Positions 45,755-54,098 are shown, counted from the stretch's first letter. The stretch is DNA of 64,000 nucleotides from an uncultured Rhodospirillaceae bacterium (GCA_900550445.1 URSF01000009.1:1-64000), one strand, 5' to 3'. Made by a program: numbers and translations. The notes: generated from the letters alone by a model not told the origin.

Positions 45755-46870
45755 ATGGCTTCAATTTTACGTAAAACGGCAAGCTGGGTTCAAAACGGAT
45801 TGATTTCGGCTTCTCAGGCACAAGATATTGTTGCATTTGAACAAAGTAAAAAATCATATTTTTCTTTGTTTTCCGTTATCTTATTTTTAGGCTTTTTTTC
45901 TGTCGCCTGCGGGATCATCGCCGTCGTTTCGTCCAACTGGTATACGATCCCCGGCGCGGTTAAAATCGCGGGACTGTTTGTTTTTCTGACCGGCGCGGCG
46001 CTGGTTTTGGCGCGCGTCAGGGAAAAACACCCCGTCGGATTTGAAGGCGGGCTGTTCTTTTATATGCTGTTGCTGTTCGCGGCCATCGGTTTGGTCGGAC
46101 AGGTGTATCATTTGAAAAGTGACACGTATAAAGCGTTTTTATTTTGGTCCGTTCTTGCTTTTCCGCTGTTGTTTCTGACGCGCAAAGTATTATTGGGCTA
46201 TATTTGGGAAATTATTTTTATCGCGGCTTTCAGCTGTTCGCCGTGGGGTAGGGATTTCTGGGAATTTTTCTTTAGAACTTTGTTTCCTTCCCAGTTGTGT
46301 CTTTCTTTTTTGTGTACGGCGCTGTTCTTTGTTTTGCTGCGTGTTGAAAAAGCCCGGGTTTTTGTCGCGCCTTTGCGTTCTTTGGCAGCCTTCTTCGCAC
46401 TGTTCTGCCTGATGTTCGGCGAATATGCTTATTCGGTTTTCAAATATCATATCGCCTGGACGCCGGTTTTGTTCTTCGCCGCTGCGGCAGGGTTTGCGGT
46501 GTATGTCTGGAAATACGCGCCGTTCAGCCGGTCTGAAAAACAGGCGGCGCTGGGAGTGACGGGATTATATGTACTGTTTTTCCTGTGCCCCGCTTTTAAA
46601 TCTGTCAATTATTTCTTTCAATTGACGATCTTGATCGGTTTTGTCTTTACGGCGTATCGTTTCGGCGGGGAAAAAACGGCCCGTCTGCTGGCCTGTGTGA
46701 CGGCGTTCAGAATGCTGATCGCTTTCTTTTCTTTGTTCGGGTCTTTGTTGTATACGGGGGTCGGGCTGATTGTTTCCGGACTGGTTATTCTGGGAATTGC
46801 TTACGGTTGTCTGCGGGCGGACGCCTATTTGAAATTAAATGCGGCCGGGAAAGGAAAAAAGAATGAATAA
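45755..46870 (+). CDS. DUF2157 multi-spanning membrane protein
   Basis: The 371-residue protein starts with a short soluble helical segment (VQNGLISASQAQDIVAFEQ), typical of DUF2157, followed by about ten hydrophobic segments. Its role is unknown. It overlaps the following gene by 8 bp and pairs with it in many genomes (DUF2157 with GDYXXLXY proteins). It is divergent from the DUF3015 gene. Confidence 0.82.
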   Translation: MASILRKTASWVQNGLISASQAQDIVAFEQSKKSYFSLFSVILFLGFFSVACGIIAVVSSNWYTIPGAVKIAGLFVFLTGAALVLARVREKHPVGFEGGLFFYMLLLFAAIGLVGQVYHLKSDTYKAFLFWSVLAFPLLFLTRKVLLGYIWEIIFIAAFSCSPWGRDFWEFFFRTLFPSQLCLSFLCTALFFVLLRVEKARVFVAPLRSLAAFFALFCLMFGEYAYSVFKYHIAWTPVLFFAAAAGFAVYVWKYAPFSRSEKQAALGVTGLYVLFFLCPAFKSVNYFFQLTILIGFVFTAYRFGGEKTARLLACVTAFRMLIAFFSLFGSLLYTGVGLIVSGLVILGIAYGCLRADAYLKLNAAGKGKKNE

Positions 46871-47369
46871 AGCGGCATTATTATTGTTTATACCGGTTAT
46901 GATTTTATTGGGGTGGGTTATTTCCGTTCAAACCGCCGTATCGACGGGAACGCCGATCGTTATGCCTGTCCGCGGATTTGATCCGCGCGATATTCTGGCC
47001 GGACATTATTTGGCCGTCGCCGTTGATTATGACGCGTTTGCGTCCGAATGTGCCGACAGGCAGGGAAAGCAGCGCTGGCAAAAAGCCGAAGCGTTTTTCT
47101 GTCCCGATATCGGAAAAATTGTTTTAAACAAACCGGCGGATTGCACTGTTTTTATCAAAGGTTACTGCCGTTACGGACGTTTTAACGATAATGTCAGCCG
47201 TTTTTATATTCCCGAAAAATTATCGCGTCCGTTGGAACAAGCTGTCCGCAAACCGGAAAACAACCCTCAGCTGCTTTTAAGCGTTTCCCGCGACGGCCGG
47301 GCATTCCCGCGGGATTTGATACTGGACGGTTTGCCTTTTGCCGAATGGCTGAAACGACACAAAGAATAA
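46863..47369 (+). CDS. GDYXXLXY-domain protein
   Basis: The 168-residue protein has an N-terminal membrane helix (LLLFIPVMILLGWVISVQ) and a domain with RGFDPRDILAGHYLAVAVDY, a variant of the GDYxxLxY motif of this family (here GHYLAVAVDY). A pair of Cys residues near 76-77 positions and at about 98 may bind metal or form a disulfide. Translation is coupled to the DUF2157 gene by an 8-bp overlap. Function is unknown. Confidence 0.8.
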   Translation: MNKAALLLFIPVMILLGWVISVQTAVSTGTPIVMPVRGFDPRDILAGHYLAVAVDYDAFASECADRQGKQRWQKAEAFFCPDIGKIVLNKPADCTVFIKGYCRYGRFNDNVSRFYIPEKLSRPLEQAVRKPENNPQLLLSVSRDGRAFPRDLILDGLPFAEWLKRHKE

Positions 47370-47427
47370 CGCGTTTTGTTTCCCCGTCGGGACGGCGGGA
47401 ATAATCTGTTTTATATTTTTTCTTGGC

Positions 47428-47456
47428 TTTACAAACAATCGGGCTGCTTCTAGTAT
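47428..47456 (+). promoter_or_regulatory. Promoter of structured RNA copy 1
   Basis: TTTACA (47428-47433) and TAGTAT (47451-47456) are separated by 17 bp. Transcription would begin near 47463, exactly at the first base-paired element of the RNA. The second copy has the same TAGTAT hexamer (55756-55761) at the same distance. Confidence 0.75.
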
Positions 47457-47462
47457 CAAAGG

Positions 47463-47635
47463 GCGGCCGGGGGGAATTCGGCCCGCGGAGTGTAGCAGCT
47501 CCTTACCAATAAAAAAACCCGCCCTTTTTCGAGGGAGCCGGGGAAATAAGCTTATGTCGAATAACCCGGACTGTATTGGTACAGTTGCTAACTCCCTCAC
47601 CTTAGAAGCTTTTCTAAGGTGAGTTTGTTTTTTTT
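47463..47635 (+). ncRNA. Structured leader RNA, copy 1 (candidate attenuator/riboswitch or sRNA)
   Basis: The roughly 173-nt RNA shows several paired elements. P0 is 47465-47469/47479-47483. P1 is GGAG/CTCC, 47487-47490/47499-47502. P2 is TACCAATA (47504-47511) with TATTGGTA (47574-47581). Inside P2 are CCCG/CG-GGG and P3, 47538-47542/47565-47569. A terminator at 47596-47623 ends the RNA. GAGGGAG (47531-47537) can also pair with CTCCCTC (47592-47598), which would cross P2 and overlap the terminator arm by three bases. Copy 2 at 55768 keeps the pairing with different bases. No known family was recognised. Confidence 0.82.
47596..47635 (+). terminator. Terminator inside leader copy 1, upstream of the HTH gene
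   Basis: A 12-bp perfect stem, 47596-47607 with 47612-47623, has a four-base loop and then TTTGTTTTTTTT. It sits 25 nt before the start codon, so the downstream gene needs read-through. Confidence 0.93.
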
Positions 47636-47660
47636 AAACAAATATCAGGAGTTTGAAATC

Positions 47661-47885
47661 ATGATTACCACACATTCACCCGAAGAGTTCAGATACCGTC
47701 TGGCTGAAACTGTCCGAAAAGTCCGGCTGGAGCACGGATATGAAACTGTATATGACCTGGCGGCAGCCATTAATCTGCCCGTAAAAGAATTAATGGCTTT
47801 GGAAACAGGTAATATGAAAAGTTTCGGCGTTTTATTCCGGTTGGCAAAATTTTACGGAAAACGTATCCGTATTGATTTTATTTAA
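47661..47885 (+). CDS. Small helix-turn-helix-like protein, copy 1 (74 aa)
   Basis: The product aligns along its length with the 55965 protein, sharing THSxEEFRYRLAET, HGYETVYDL and FYGKR. The pattern of short helices (RLAETVRKVRLEHG; ETVYDLAAAINLPVKELMALE) resembles a minimal Cro/C1-type DNA-binding domain, but this is a judgement from pattern, not a search. AGGAG precedes the ATG at 47661. It lies just after the leader terminator, so its expression is probably attenuated. A palindromic terminator follows at 47916. Confidence 0.82.
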   Translation: MITTHSPEEFRYRLAETVRKVRLEHGYETVYDLAAAINLPVKELMALETGNMKSFGVLFRLAKFYGKRIRIDFI

Positions 47886-47915
47886 TTATCCGTGTCTTTT
47901 ATCCGTTGAGTGATG

Positions 47916-47941
47916 AAAAAGCCCCGGATCCGGGGCTTTTT
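47916..47941. terminator. Bidirectional terminator after HTH copy 1
   Basis: A perfect palindrome, AAAAAGCCCCGG with CCGGGGCTTTTT, serves the HTH gene on the plus strand and the 47951 gene on the minus strand. Confidence 0.9.
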
Positions 47942-47950
47942 CGGCAAGTG

Positions 47951-48757
47951 TTACTGCGGCGGCGGGACGGACGGATCCGATACGGGCGGCGTTTCGGATT
48001 CTTCGGGTTTGATAACGCGGCGTCCCCACATTTTAGGCGCTGCCGGTTTTTCAGGTTCGGCCGCGGTTTCCTGCGCCGGTTCCCTTTTTTTGAACATGCC
48101 GGTTGCTGCTTTTTCGATTTCTTCGGGATTAACGGGTTCCAAATCTTTGGATACGGCGTCTATAAACGTATCCAGCCATTCTTTGATCGGTTTGGCGGAA
48201 AATTCTTTTGTATCGCCGCCGTATAAAAACGAAACGGCCGGACAGTTTCCGCCGGATAAAATAACGTCCACAAAGTCAAACCCTTTTCTGAAACGCAATG
48301 CCAGACGGGGAGTCGTTACACAGGAAACGATTTTCGTAACGTTCATGTCATAACTGGCGGCGTTGAACAGTTTATTTTGGACTTCTTTCATGCCGGTTTC
48401 GTTCAATGAACCGCAGTTGCCGGTGTGCGCGTATCCGTCAATTGTTGCGCTGCGTTTTTTAGGGCTTTTTCTGGCAATTCCGTAACAGAGCGCTTCTTCC
48501 GGTTCGCCGACGATATAGGCGGCGTCCGCGCGGATACGTTCGCGTATTTCTCTGGCAACGATTTTTTCATAAGGTTCTTCTTCTTTATTGCCTGTATCAC
48601 TTTCTTCGGCAGCCGGGCGCAATGAATTTCCGCCGTACGAAGATGACCCCGTTGAATCAAATCCTGTACCGGCATTGTAAAACATCTGCGCCGATACGGG
48701 CACTGCAAAAAATGAAGAAAGAGTGCAGCAGATCAGCAAATGATGGATTTTTTTCAT
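47951..48757 (-). CDS. Hypothetical secreted protein (268 aa)
   Basis: The protein begins with a signal peptide (MKKIHHLLICCTLSSFFAVPVSAQ) and has a Pro/Glu-rich C-terminal tail. A core of about 60-205 contains three to four Cys (ALCYGIA, NCGSL, KIVSCVTT, GGNCPAV), suggesting disulfides in the periplasm. I know no family for it. Its start codon overlaps the stop of the M23 peptidase gene (ATGA at 48754-48757), so both may act on the envelope. Confidence 0.75.
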   Translation of the reverse strand: MKKIHHLLICCTLSSFFAVPVSAQMFYNAGTGFDSTGSSSYGGNSLRPAAEESDTGNKEEEPYEKIVAREIRERIRADAAYIVGEPEEALCYGIARKSPKKRSATIDGYAHTGNCGSLNETGMKEVQNKLFNAASYDMNVTKIVSCVTTPRLALRFRKGFDFVDVILSGGNCPAVSFLYGGDTKEFSAKPIKEWLDTFIDAVSKDLEPVNPEEIEKAATGMFKKREPAQETAAEPEKPAAPKMWGRRVIKPEESETPPVSDPSVPPPQ

Positions 48758-49680
48758 GCTTTACCTCCTTTTTTTCGGGATTGAGCTGATTTTTCAGCCG
48801 TTTTTTTCGCTGCTTTTTTCTTTGCCTTTTCGGCCGGTTTCTTCACCGCCGGCGGGCAGAATTTTTCCGAATTTTTTAAAAAAACCTGCGGATCAATCCG
48901 TTTGTTTTTCCAGGAAACCACCCAGTGCAGATGAGGCCCCGTCGCGCGGCCCGTCATACCGATTCGGCCGATTTCCTGACCTTTTTTAATTTTTTGTCCT
49001 TCTTTGACGGCAATTTTGCTCATGTGGATATAGCTGGTGACAATATCCTGACCGTGGCCGATCAAAACGGTTTTACCCGATAAGAACATGTCGTCATGCG
49101 CCAATAAAACGACTCCGTCAGCCGGAGCGGTGATTTTCGATCCTTCTTTGTTGGCGATGTCCAAAGCATTATGAGAATTTCCCGGAACGCCGTTCATGAT
49201 GCGCTGAGACCCGTAAACGCTGGAAATTCTGCCGGCGGCCGGCATGGCAAAACACAGTGGCAGATCCATATCGACGTTCTTCAGGCGAGCGTTTTGAGTT
49301 AAAACGGCTTCTTCGGCGATTCGTTTCTCTTCTTCTTCGGAAGGTGTGACCGTATTTTGCGGCAGGCCGTCAACGCGCTGAATATTCCATTTTCTGGGCA
49401 TGATCGGATAGGTTCGGACGGTTTTTTGTTTGTCTTTTACGGCGGTAAAGGTCAAAGTTCCCGTGTCGTCGCGTCCGATGCCGAAAGCAAACCAGCCGTC
49501 TTTGCGCAGCGCGATTTTTTCCCCGTTGACAGTCAGATCCGATCCCGGCGTGACAAAGCCGAACAGCATTTCTCCCTGACGCATCTGGCCTTGAAAAAAC
49601 AAAACGGGCGCTTCTTCGGCAAAGGCCGTTCCCGCTGTTACGGCGGCAGAAAACATAAAAATCAAAAAAAGGCGTTTCAT
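48754..49680 (-). CDS. M23 family peptidoglycan endopeptidase
   Basis: The 308-residue protein has a signal peptide, a beta-rich N-terminal domain (about 25-100) and an M23/LytM domain with metal motifs HNALD (about 168-172) and HLHW (about 247-250), both intact. A Lys/Ala-rich basic tail (from about 280) may bind anionic wall or membrane. It cleaves peptidoglycan cross-links or binds them. It overlaps xseA by four bases upstream and the 47951 gene by four bases downstream. Confidence 0.9.
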   Translation of the reverse strand: MKRLFLIFMFSAAVTAGTAFAEEAPVLFFQGQMRQGEMLFGFVTPGSDLTVNGEKIALRKDGWFAFGIGRDDTGTLTFTAVKDKQKTVRTYPIMPRKWNIQRVDGLPQNTVTPSEEEEKRIAEEAVLTQNARLKNVDMDLPLCFAMPAAGRISSVYGSQRIMNGVPGNSHNALDIANKEGSKITAPADGVVLLAHDDMFLSGKTVLIGHGQDIVTSYIHMSKIAVKEGQKIKKGQEIGRIGMTGRATGPHLHWVVSWKNKRIDPQVFLKNSEKFCPPAVKKPAEKAKKKAAKKTAEKSAQSRKKGGKA

Positions 49681-51155
49681 AATAATCGTCCCTGTTTGTC
49701 GTCATCGGTTGTTTTTTGTTTTTTCCGGGCGGACGTTTTTGCCGTTCCGGTTTGTGTGGACACAGGCAGAACGCCGTCTGAAAATTTCAACATCAATTCT
49801 TGATGCGCAGCGGCTTCCGCCGCCGCTGCCAGCGGTTTTCCCTGTTTCGTCAGCGCCAGGACAAAACCGCGTTCCAATATACGTTCGTATGAAAAACTGT
49901 CTAGCAGACGGGTGGCCGTTTGAAAACGGTTTTCTGTCCGGGTCAGCAGAGTCTGAATCTGCGTTCCTAATGGAAAAGCGGTTTGGAACAATTTATTTTT
50001 GGCTTGTTCCAACAGAAAATCCGGACGTGTCAGGCGCAAAGCGGAAGCGTCCAAAAAATTCTTTTTATCGGCAATAAAAACTTTTAACGCGTTTTCCAGC
50101 CGCTCGGTTCTGTCGTCCAGCCGTTGCGCCTGTTCTTCGACGATTTGTTCCAAAGACGGCAGGCCGCGTATTAACCCCGTCAAAATATTGCTTTGTTCGG
50201 TTGTCAGACGATTGACGGCTGCTTTCAGCCGCATTTCGGCTTCGGAGAGCGCCAGACTTAATTCTTTGCGTACGGGAACGGCTTTTTCCGCGGCCCCCGT
50301 CGGAGTCGGCGCACGCAAATCGGCCGCGTAGTCGATCAAAGTCGTGTCTGTTTCATGACCGACGGCAGAAATCAGCGGAATCTGCGATTCGGCCGCGGCG
50401 CGCACGACGATTTCTTCGTTAAACGCCCATAAATCCTCTAATGATCCGCCGCCGCGTGCGACGATCAATACGTCGGGGCGCGGGATCAGGCCGTCCGGAG
50501 TCTGCAATCCCGCCGGCGGAATCGCATTAAATCCGCGAATGGCCGCGGCAACCTGTCCGGCGGCTTCTTCCCCTTGCATCAGGGACGGCCACAATAAGAC
50601 ATGCCGGGGAAAACGGTCGTTTAAACGATGCATAATATCGCGGATTACGGCGCCGGTCGGCGAAGTAATAACGCCGATAACGTCCGGCAAAAAGGGGATT
50701 TTCTTTTTGCGTTCGGAGGAAAACAGTCCTTCCGCTTCCAGTTTTTTACGGCGTTCTTCAAGCAGTTTCAGCAACGCGCCGACTCCGGCGGCCTGCATGG
50801 TTTCCACGATCATCTGATATTTCGATCGGCCGGGATAGGTCGTGATTTTGCCGGTGCAGACGACTTCCAGCCCGTCTTCGGGAACGACGTCCAGCTTTGA
50901 CGTGCCGCCGCGCCAGCATACGCCGTCCAGAACGGATTCTTCGTCTTTCAAGGCAAAGTACATGTGTCCGGACGCCGCCTTTTTAAATCCGGATATTTCG
51001 CCTTTGACGCGGACAAAGGCGAAATTATTTTCCACCAGCCCTTTTAAAGCCAGAGAAACGGCCGTTACGGATAACGGTTCGGGAACCGCTTTTTCGACGG
51101 CGGGCAGATCGGCGGCTATTTCGGGCAAATCAACAAACAAAGGTTTTGTGGTCAT
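49677..51155 (-). CDS. xseA: Exodeoxyribonuclease VII large subunit
   Basis: XseA with XseB degrades single-stranded DNA from both ends. The 492-residue protein has an N-terminal OB fold (FAFVRVKGEISGFKKAASGH), the nuclease domain (VIGVITSPTGAVIRDI; LIVARGGGSLEDLWAFNEE; SAVGHETDTTLIDYAADLRAPTPT) and a helical C-terminus. The start 51155 follows GAGAGGA; upstream codons to 51206 overlap tadA. It is coupled to tadA (ATGA) and to the M23 gene. xseB is not in the window. Confidence 0.95.
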   Translation of the reverse strand: MTTKPLFVDLPEIAADLPAVEKAVPEPLSVTAVSLALKGLVENNFAFVRVKGEISGFKKAASGHMYFALKDEESVLDGVCWRGGTSKLDVVPEDGLEVVCTGKITTYPGRSKYQMIVETMQAAGVGALLKLLEERRKKLEAEGLFSSERKKKIPFLPDVIGVITSPTGAVIRDIMHRLNDRFPRHVLLWPSLMQGEEAAGQVAAAIRGFNAIPPAGLQTPDGLIPRPDVLIVARGGGSLEDLWAFNEEIVVRAAAESQIPLISAVGHETDTTLIDYAADLRAPTPTGAAEKAVPVRKELSLALSEAEMRLKAAVNRLTTEQSNILTGLIRGLPSLEQIVEEQAQRLDDRTERLENALKVFIADKKNFLDASALRLTRPDFLLEQAKNKLFQTAFPLGTQIQTLLTRTENRFQTATRLLDSFSYERILERGFVLALTKQGKPLAAAAEAAAHQELMLKFSDGVLPVSTQTGTAKTSARKKQKTTDDDKQGRLL

Positions 51156-51622
51156 TTTTCCTCTCCGCGCAGCGTTTTGAAAAAGTCCGTCAGCAGACCG
51201 GCGCATCGCGTCTGCGCCATGCCGCCGTAAATTTCCGGCACAAACAAATTCGGCGCGTGCTGATAAAGCCTGCAGCCGTGTTCAACGCCGCCGCCTTTAA
51301 CGTCATAAGCCCCGAAATACAGCCGGCGCAGACGGGCGAAAGAAACAGCCGCCGCGCACATCGGGCACGGTTCCAGAGTAACATACATGTCGTATCCGTT
51401 TAAACGGGTTTGTTTTGTTAAACGGCAGGCCTTTTTTATCGCCAGAATTTCGGCGTGCGCCGTCGGATCCCGGTCGCGTTCGGTGCGGTTGACGGCCGAC
51501 GCGACGATTTGACGCCTTTCCGGGTTAAAAATGACGGCGCAGACAGGAATTTCACCGGCTTCTGCTGCTTTTTCCGCTTTTTTTACGGCCGTATCTATAA
51601 CATTTTTTAAAAAAGTATCCAT
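51152..51622 (-). CDS. tadA: tRNA-specific adenosine-34 deaminase
   Basis: TadA converts A34 to inosine in tRNA-Arg(ACG). The 156-residue protein has the zinc/catalytic motif HAE (His56, Glu58) and PCPMC (Cys86, Cys89), and the family length. It is the first gene of the minus-strand unit tadA-xseA-M23-47951; its stop overlaps the xseA start. Confidence 0.95.
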   Translation of the reverse strand: MDTFLKNVIDTAVKKAEKAAEAGEIPVCAVIFNPERRQIVASAVNRTERDRDPTAHAEILAIKKACRLTKQTRLNGYDMYVTLEPCPMCAAAVSFARLRRLYFGAYDVKGGGVEHGCRLYQHAPNLFVPEIYGGMAQTRCAGLLTDFFKTLRGEEK

Positions 51623-51722
51623 ATAATGAAAGTGTCTTTCTTAAAAAAGGAAGTCAAGAAAAACCTCTTTTAATCGGCATAAGGGGTTGGTATACTGCTG
51701 TGCTTTGTAAAAGGATAAAAAT

Positions 51723-52889
51723 GTGGCGGCAGACGTTGCGATAGAAAATACGGTTTATAAAATCGGCGGCTTTAAAGTTGACCGGGAAATTGTCCGCTAT
51801 ATTCGGGAAGCCAGTGAAATCAGCGGCGTCAGCTTTGATTATATGATGGCGAAGGCCGGTCATGAAAGCCGGTTTGAAGTCAACGCCGCCGCCGAACGTT
51901 CCAGCGCGGAAGGATTGTACCAGTTTACGGCCGATACCTGGCTGCAGCAGATGAAACTGCACGGGGCGAAATACGGTTATGCCCGGCTGGCGTCGCAGAT
52001 TTACCGCGACGGCCGGGGGCGATACCGCGTTAAAACACCCGAAGACCGCGAGGAAATCCTGTCTTTGCGCCGTTCTCCGCGCATATCGGCTTTGCTGGCG
52101 GCCGAATTTGCCAAAAGCAATCAGAAAATTTTAAGCGATCAGATCGGCGGAGAAATCAGCCCCGTCGATTTGTATCTGGCTCATTTCATGGGGCCGTCCG
52201 GGGCTGTTATGCTGCTGCGCGCGGATAAATTTACGCCGTACAAATATGCGGCCGATCTGTTTCCGGAAGCCGCTTTGGCCAATCCGCCGATCTTTTATAC
52301 CGAAAAAAAGAAAATGCGCACGGTTCGTCAGGTTCGTCAGAAAATTGAAGAAATTTTTCAGGACAATATCGACCGTTTCGCCGTTTTGCCGAAATCGTTG
52401 AAAGTCTGGCTGGACAGGCAGCCCGGCGAACGTAAAAACAAAAAATCTTCCGTCGTCGTCGAAGCGCCTATTTTAAAAATGGAAGCCGGCCTGACCGGTG
52501 TGGCGTCCGGCCAGACGCCCGCGCCGATGCCCAAAGTCGTTGAAAGTTTTGAGCTGGCAAAAATTTTGCCCGGCGAAGGTATTAATCTGGACGATGAGGA
52601 CGCTTTGAACGCGTTAAAACGGGATTCTTTTGAGCTGGAAGCCTTTTCCGGCAACAGCGACGCCGTTTCCGCCGATTTTCTGCCGTCCGTGCGCGCCAGT
52701 TATCAGCTGAAGGGAATTACGTCTTTGGAAACGGAGGTCGATCCTGAAAAAAAGCCGGTTTATACCGCCGATCAGGTCACATTTTTTGAAACGGACGAAT
52801 ATATTGTCCAATCGGCTCTGCCCGTTTTAATGACGGCCAGCGCCGTTCCGGCAGAACCCTTCGCACAACAGAAAAAGGAAACCAGATGA
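51723..52889 (+). CDS. Lytic transglycosylase-like (SLT domain) protein
   Basis: The 388-residue protein has a Slt-type lysozyme fold in residues 20-170 with catalytic Glu48 in AGHESRF and GLYQFTADTWL. It probably cleaves peptidoglycan. No clear signal peptide is seen, so export or the location is uncertain. The C-terminal half (about 190-388) is of unknown fold and hydrophilic. A GTG at 51723 fits RBS AAGGA; an overlapping ATG at 51721 is out of frame. It overlaps rluB by ATGA. Confidence 0.82.
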   Translation: MAADVAIENTVYKIGGFKVDREIVRYIREASEISGVSFDYMMAKAGHESRFEVNAAAERSSAEGLYQFTADTWLQQMKLHGAKYGYARLASQIYRDGRGRYRVKTPEDREEILSLRRSPRISALLAAEFAKSNQKILSDQIGGEISPVDLYLAHFMGPSGAVMLLRADKFTPYKYAADLFPEAALANPPIFYTEKKKMRTVRQVRQKIEEIFQDNIDRFAVLPKSLKVWLDRQPGERKNKKSSVVVEAPILKMEAGLTGVASGQTPAPMPKVVESFELAKILPGEGINLDDEDALNALKRDSFELEAFSGNSDAVSADFLPSVRASYQLKGITSLETEVDPEKKPVYTADQVTFFETDEYIVQSALPVLMTASAVPAEPFAQQKKETR

Positions 52890-53644
52890 ATACCCCGAAA
52901 GGCGAAAGAATCGCCAAAGTCGTTGCCCGCGCGGGCATTTGTTCGCGCCGTGAAGCCGAACGCTATATTGAGCAGGGCCGTATCGCCGTTAACGGCCGAG
53001 TACTGACGTCGCCCGCCGTTGTCGTAACGCAGGCCGATGTGATTACCGTAGATCAGAAACCTTTGCCGGCAAAAGAAAAAACACGTGTCTGGCGGTATTA
53101 TAAACCGGCCGGACTGGTGACTTCGCACAAAGATCCGGAAGGGCGGCCGACTGTTTTTGATTCTCTGCCCGACACGCTGCCGCGCGTTATTTCCGTCGGT
53201 CGGCTGGATTTAAATTCGGAAGGCCTGCTGCTGTTAACCAACGACGGAGAGTTCGCTCGTCAGATGGAATTGCCGTCAACGGGGTGGACACGGCGTTACC
53301 GGGTGCGCATACATGGTGAAATGACGCCCGAAATCATGGAAAAGCTGGCGGCCGGCGTTACGGTTGAAGGTGTGCGTTATGCCGGCGTTCAGGTCGTCAT
53401 TGATAAAAAACAAGGGTCGAATACGTGGCTGACCGTTGCTTTGAAAGAAGGAAAAAATCGTGAAATCCGGCGGCTGATGGAATTTTTCGGATTTCAGGTT
53501 ACCCGGCTGATTCGCATTTCTTACGGTCCTTTTCAGCTGGGGAATCTGGAAAAAGGCGCCGTTGATGAAATTTCAGGCAAGGCTTTACAAGAACAGACCG
53601 GCGGCAAGATCGCCATTGAAAAGCTGCCTCGTCACAAAAAATAG
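52886..53644 (+). CDS. rluB: RluB/RsuA-family rRNA pseudouridine synthase
   Basis: The 252-residue enzyme isomerises a uridine in 23S (or 16S) rRNA. The N-terminal S4 RNA-binding domain (RIAKVVARAGICSRREAERYI, quoted in part) is followed by the catalytic region GRLDLNSEGLLLLTNDGEFA with the invariant Asp. It starts inside the transglycosylase stop. A rRNA methyltransferase gene, rsmD, lies downstream across the small repeat gene. I favour RluB, but RsuA is possible. Confidence 0.88.
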   Translation: MNTPKGERIAKVVARAGICSRREAERYIEQGRIAVNGRVLTSPAVVVTQADVITVDQKPLPAKEKTRVWRYYKPAGLVTSHKDPEGRPTVFDSLPDTLPRVISVGRLDLNSEGLLLLTNDGEFARQMELPSTGWTRRYRVRIHGEMTPEIMEKLAAGVTVEGVRYAGVQVVIDKKQGSNTWLTVALKEGKNREIRRLMEFFGFQVTRLIRISYGPFQLGNLEKGAVDEISGKALQEQTGGKIAIEKLPRHKK

Positions 53645-53670
53645 GAAAATTTGTTTTTTACGATAAAAAA

Positions 53671-53712
53671 GAAGGGAAGTTTTTGCAAACCTCCCTGAGA
53701 GTTTTTTTGGGA
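53671..53712 (+). terminator. Terminator after rluB
   Basis: A hairpin AGGGAAGTTT with AAACCTCCCT (one bulge) is followed by GAGAG and then a seven-T run. Confidence 0.7.
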
Positions 53713-53727
53713 AAACGAAATGAAAAG

Positions 53728-54072
53728 TTACCTTTCCAAACCTTTTATTCTGGAAATTCTCTGATACCCGATTTTTTTTGCCGGTTTGGCAGGCTGAGCC
53801 GCCGGTTCTCCGCCGCGTCCGAAACCGACGGCGGTTTCCTTGCCGGACGGGCCGTTTTTAATCAGCTCGCCTTCGCGCCCGAAGCCGATGGCCCGGCGCA
53901 TTCCCAGCTGTTCCAGCAAAATATTTTCGGGAGATTTTGAAATAAATTCCCCTTCACGGTTAAACCCGATCGCACGGCGTTTTTCACCCGTTTGCACCGC
54001 CTGCGCGCCGCTGGGCATCAAGTCGCATAAAGGGTATGTTCCAAGACAAAATTCCGTTACAGACTTAACCAT
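53728..54072 (-). CDS. Small tandem-repeat protein (AIGFxREGE repeats, 114 aa)
   Basis: The protein is unrecognised. From about residue 32 it carries RRAIGFNREGEFI, RRAIGFGREGELI and ETAVGFGRGGEPA, plus a degenerate AKKIGYQRISRI, spaced about 20-26 residues. The first 30 residues contain two Cys and are hydrophobic (FCLGTYPLCDLMP). CAGGAG lies upstream of the ATG and a promoter is at 54106-54134, so it is a real, separately expressed gene placed between rluB and rsmD in the opposite orientation. Function unknown; basic repeats might bind nucleic acid, or it may be structural. Confidence 0.78.
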   Translation of the reverse strand: MVKSVTEFCLGTYPLCDLMPSGAQAVQTGEKRRAIGFNREGEFISKSPENILLEQLGMRRAIGFGREGELIKNGPSGKETAVGFGRGGEPAAQPAKPAKKIGYQRISRIKGLER

Positions 54073-54098
54073 GAAAAGCTCCTGTCACAAAAGGTATT

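Noticed and set aside
47463..47660. Leader RNA as T-box, 6S RNA, SRP RNA or tmRNA
   Set aside because: The T-box GGGUGGNACCGCG element, the 6S central bubble, the SRP tetraloop domain and a tmRNA tRNA-like domain are not visible.
47661..47885. HTH gene as antitoxin of a toxin-antitoxin pair
   Set aside because: No small toxin-like frame is adjacent on either strand in either copy; the neighbours are unrelated.
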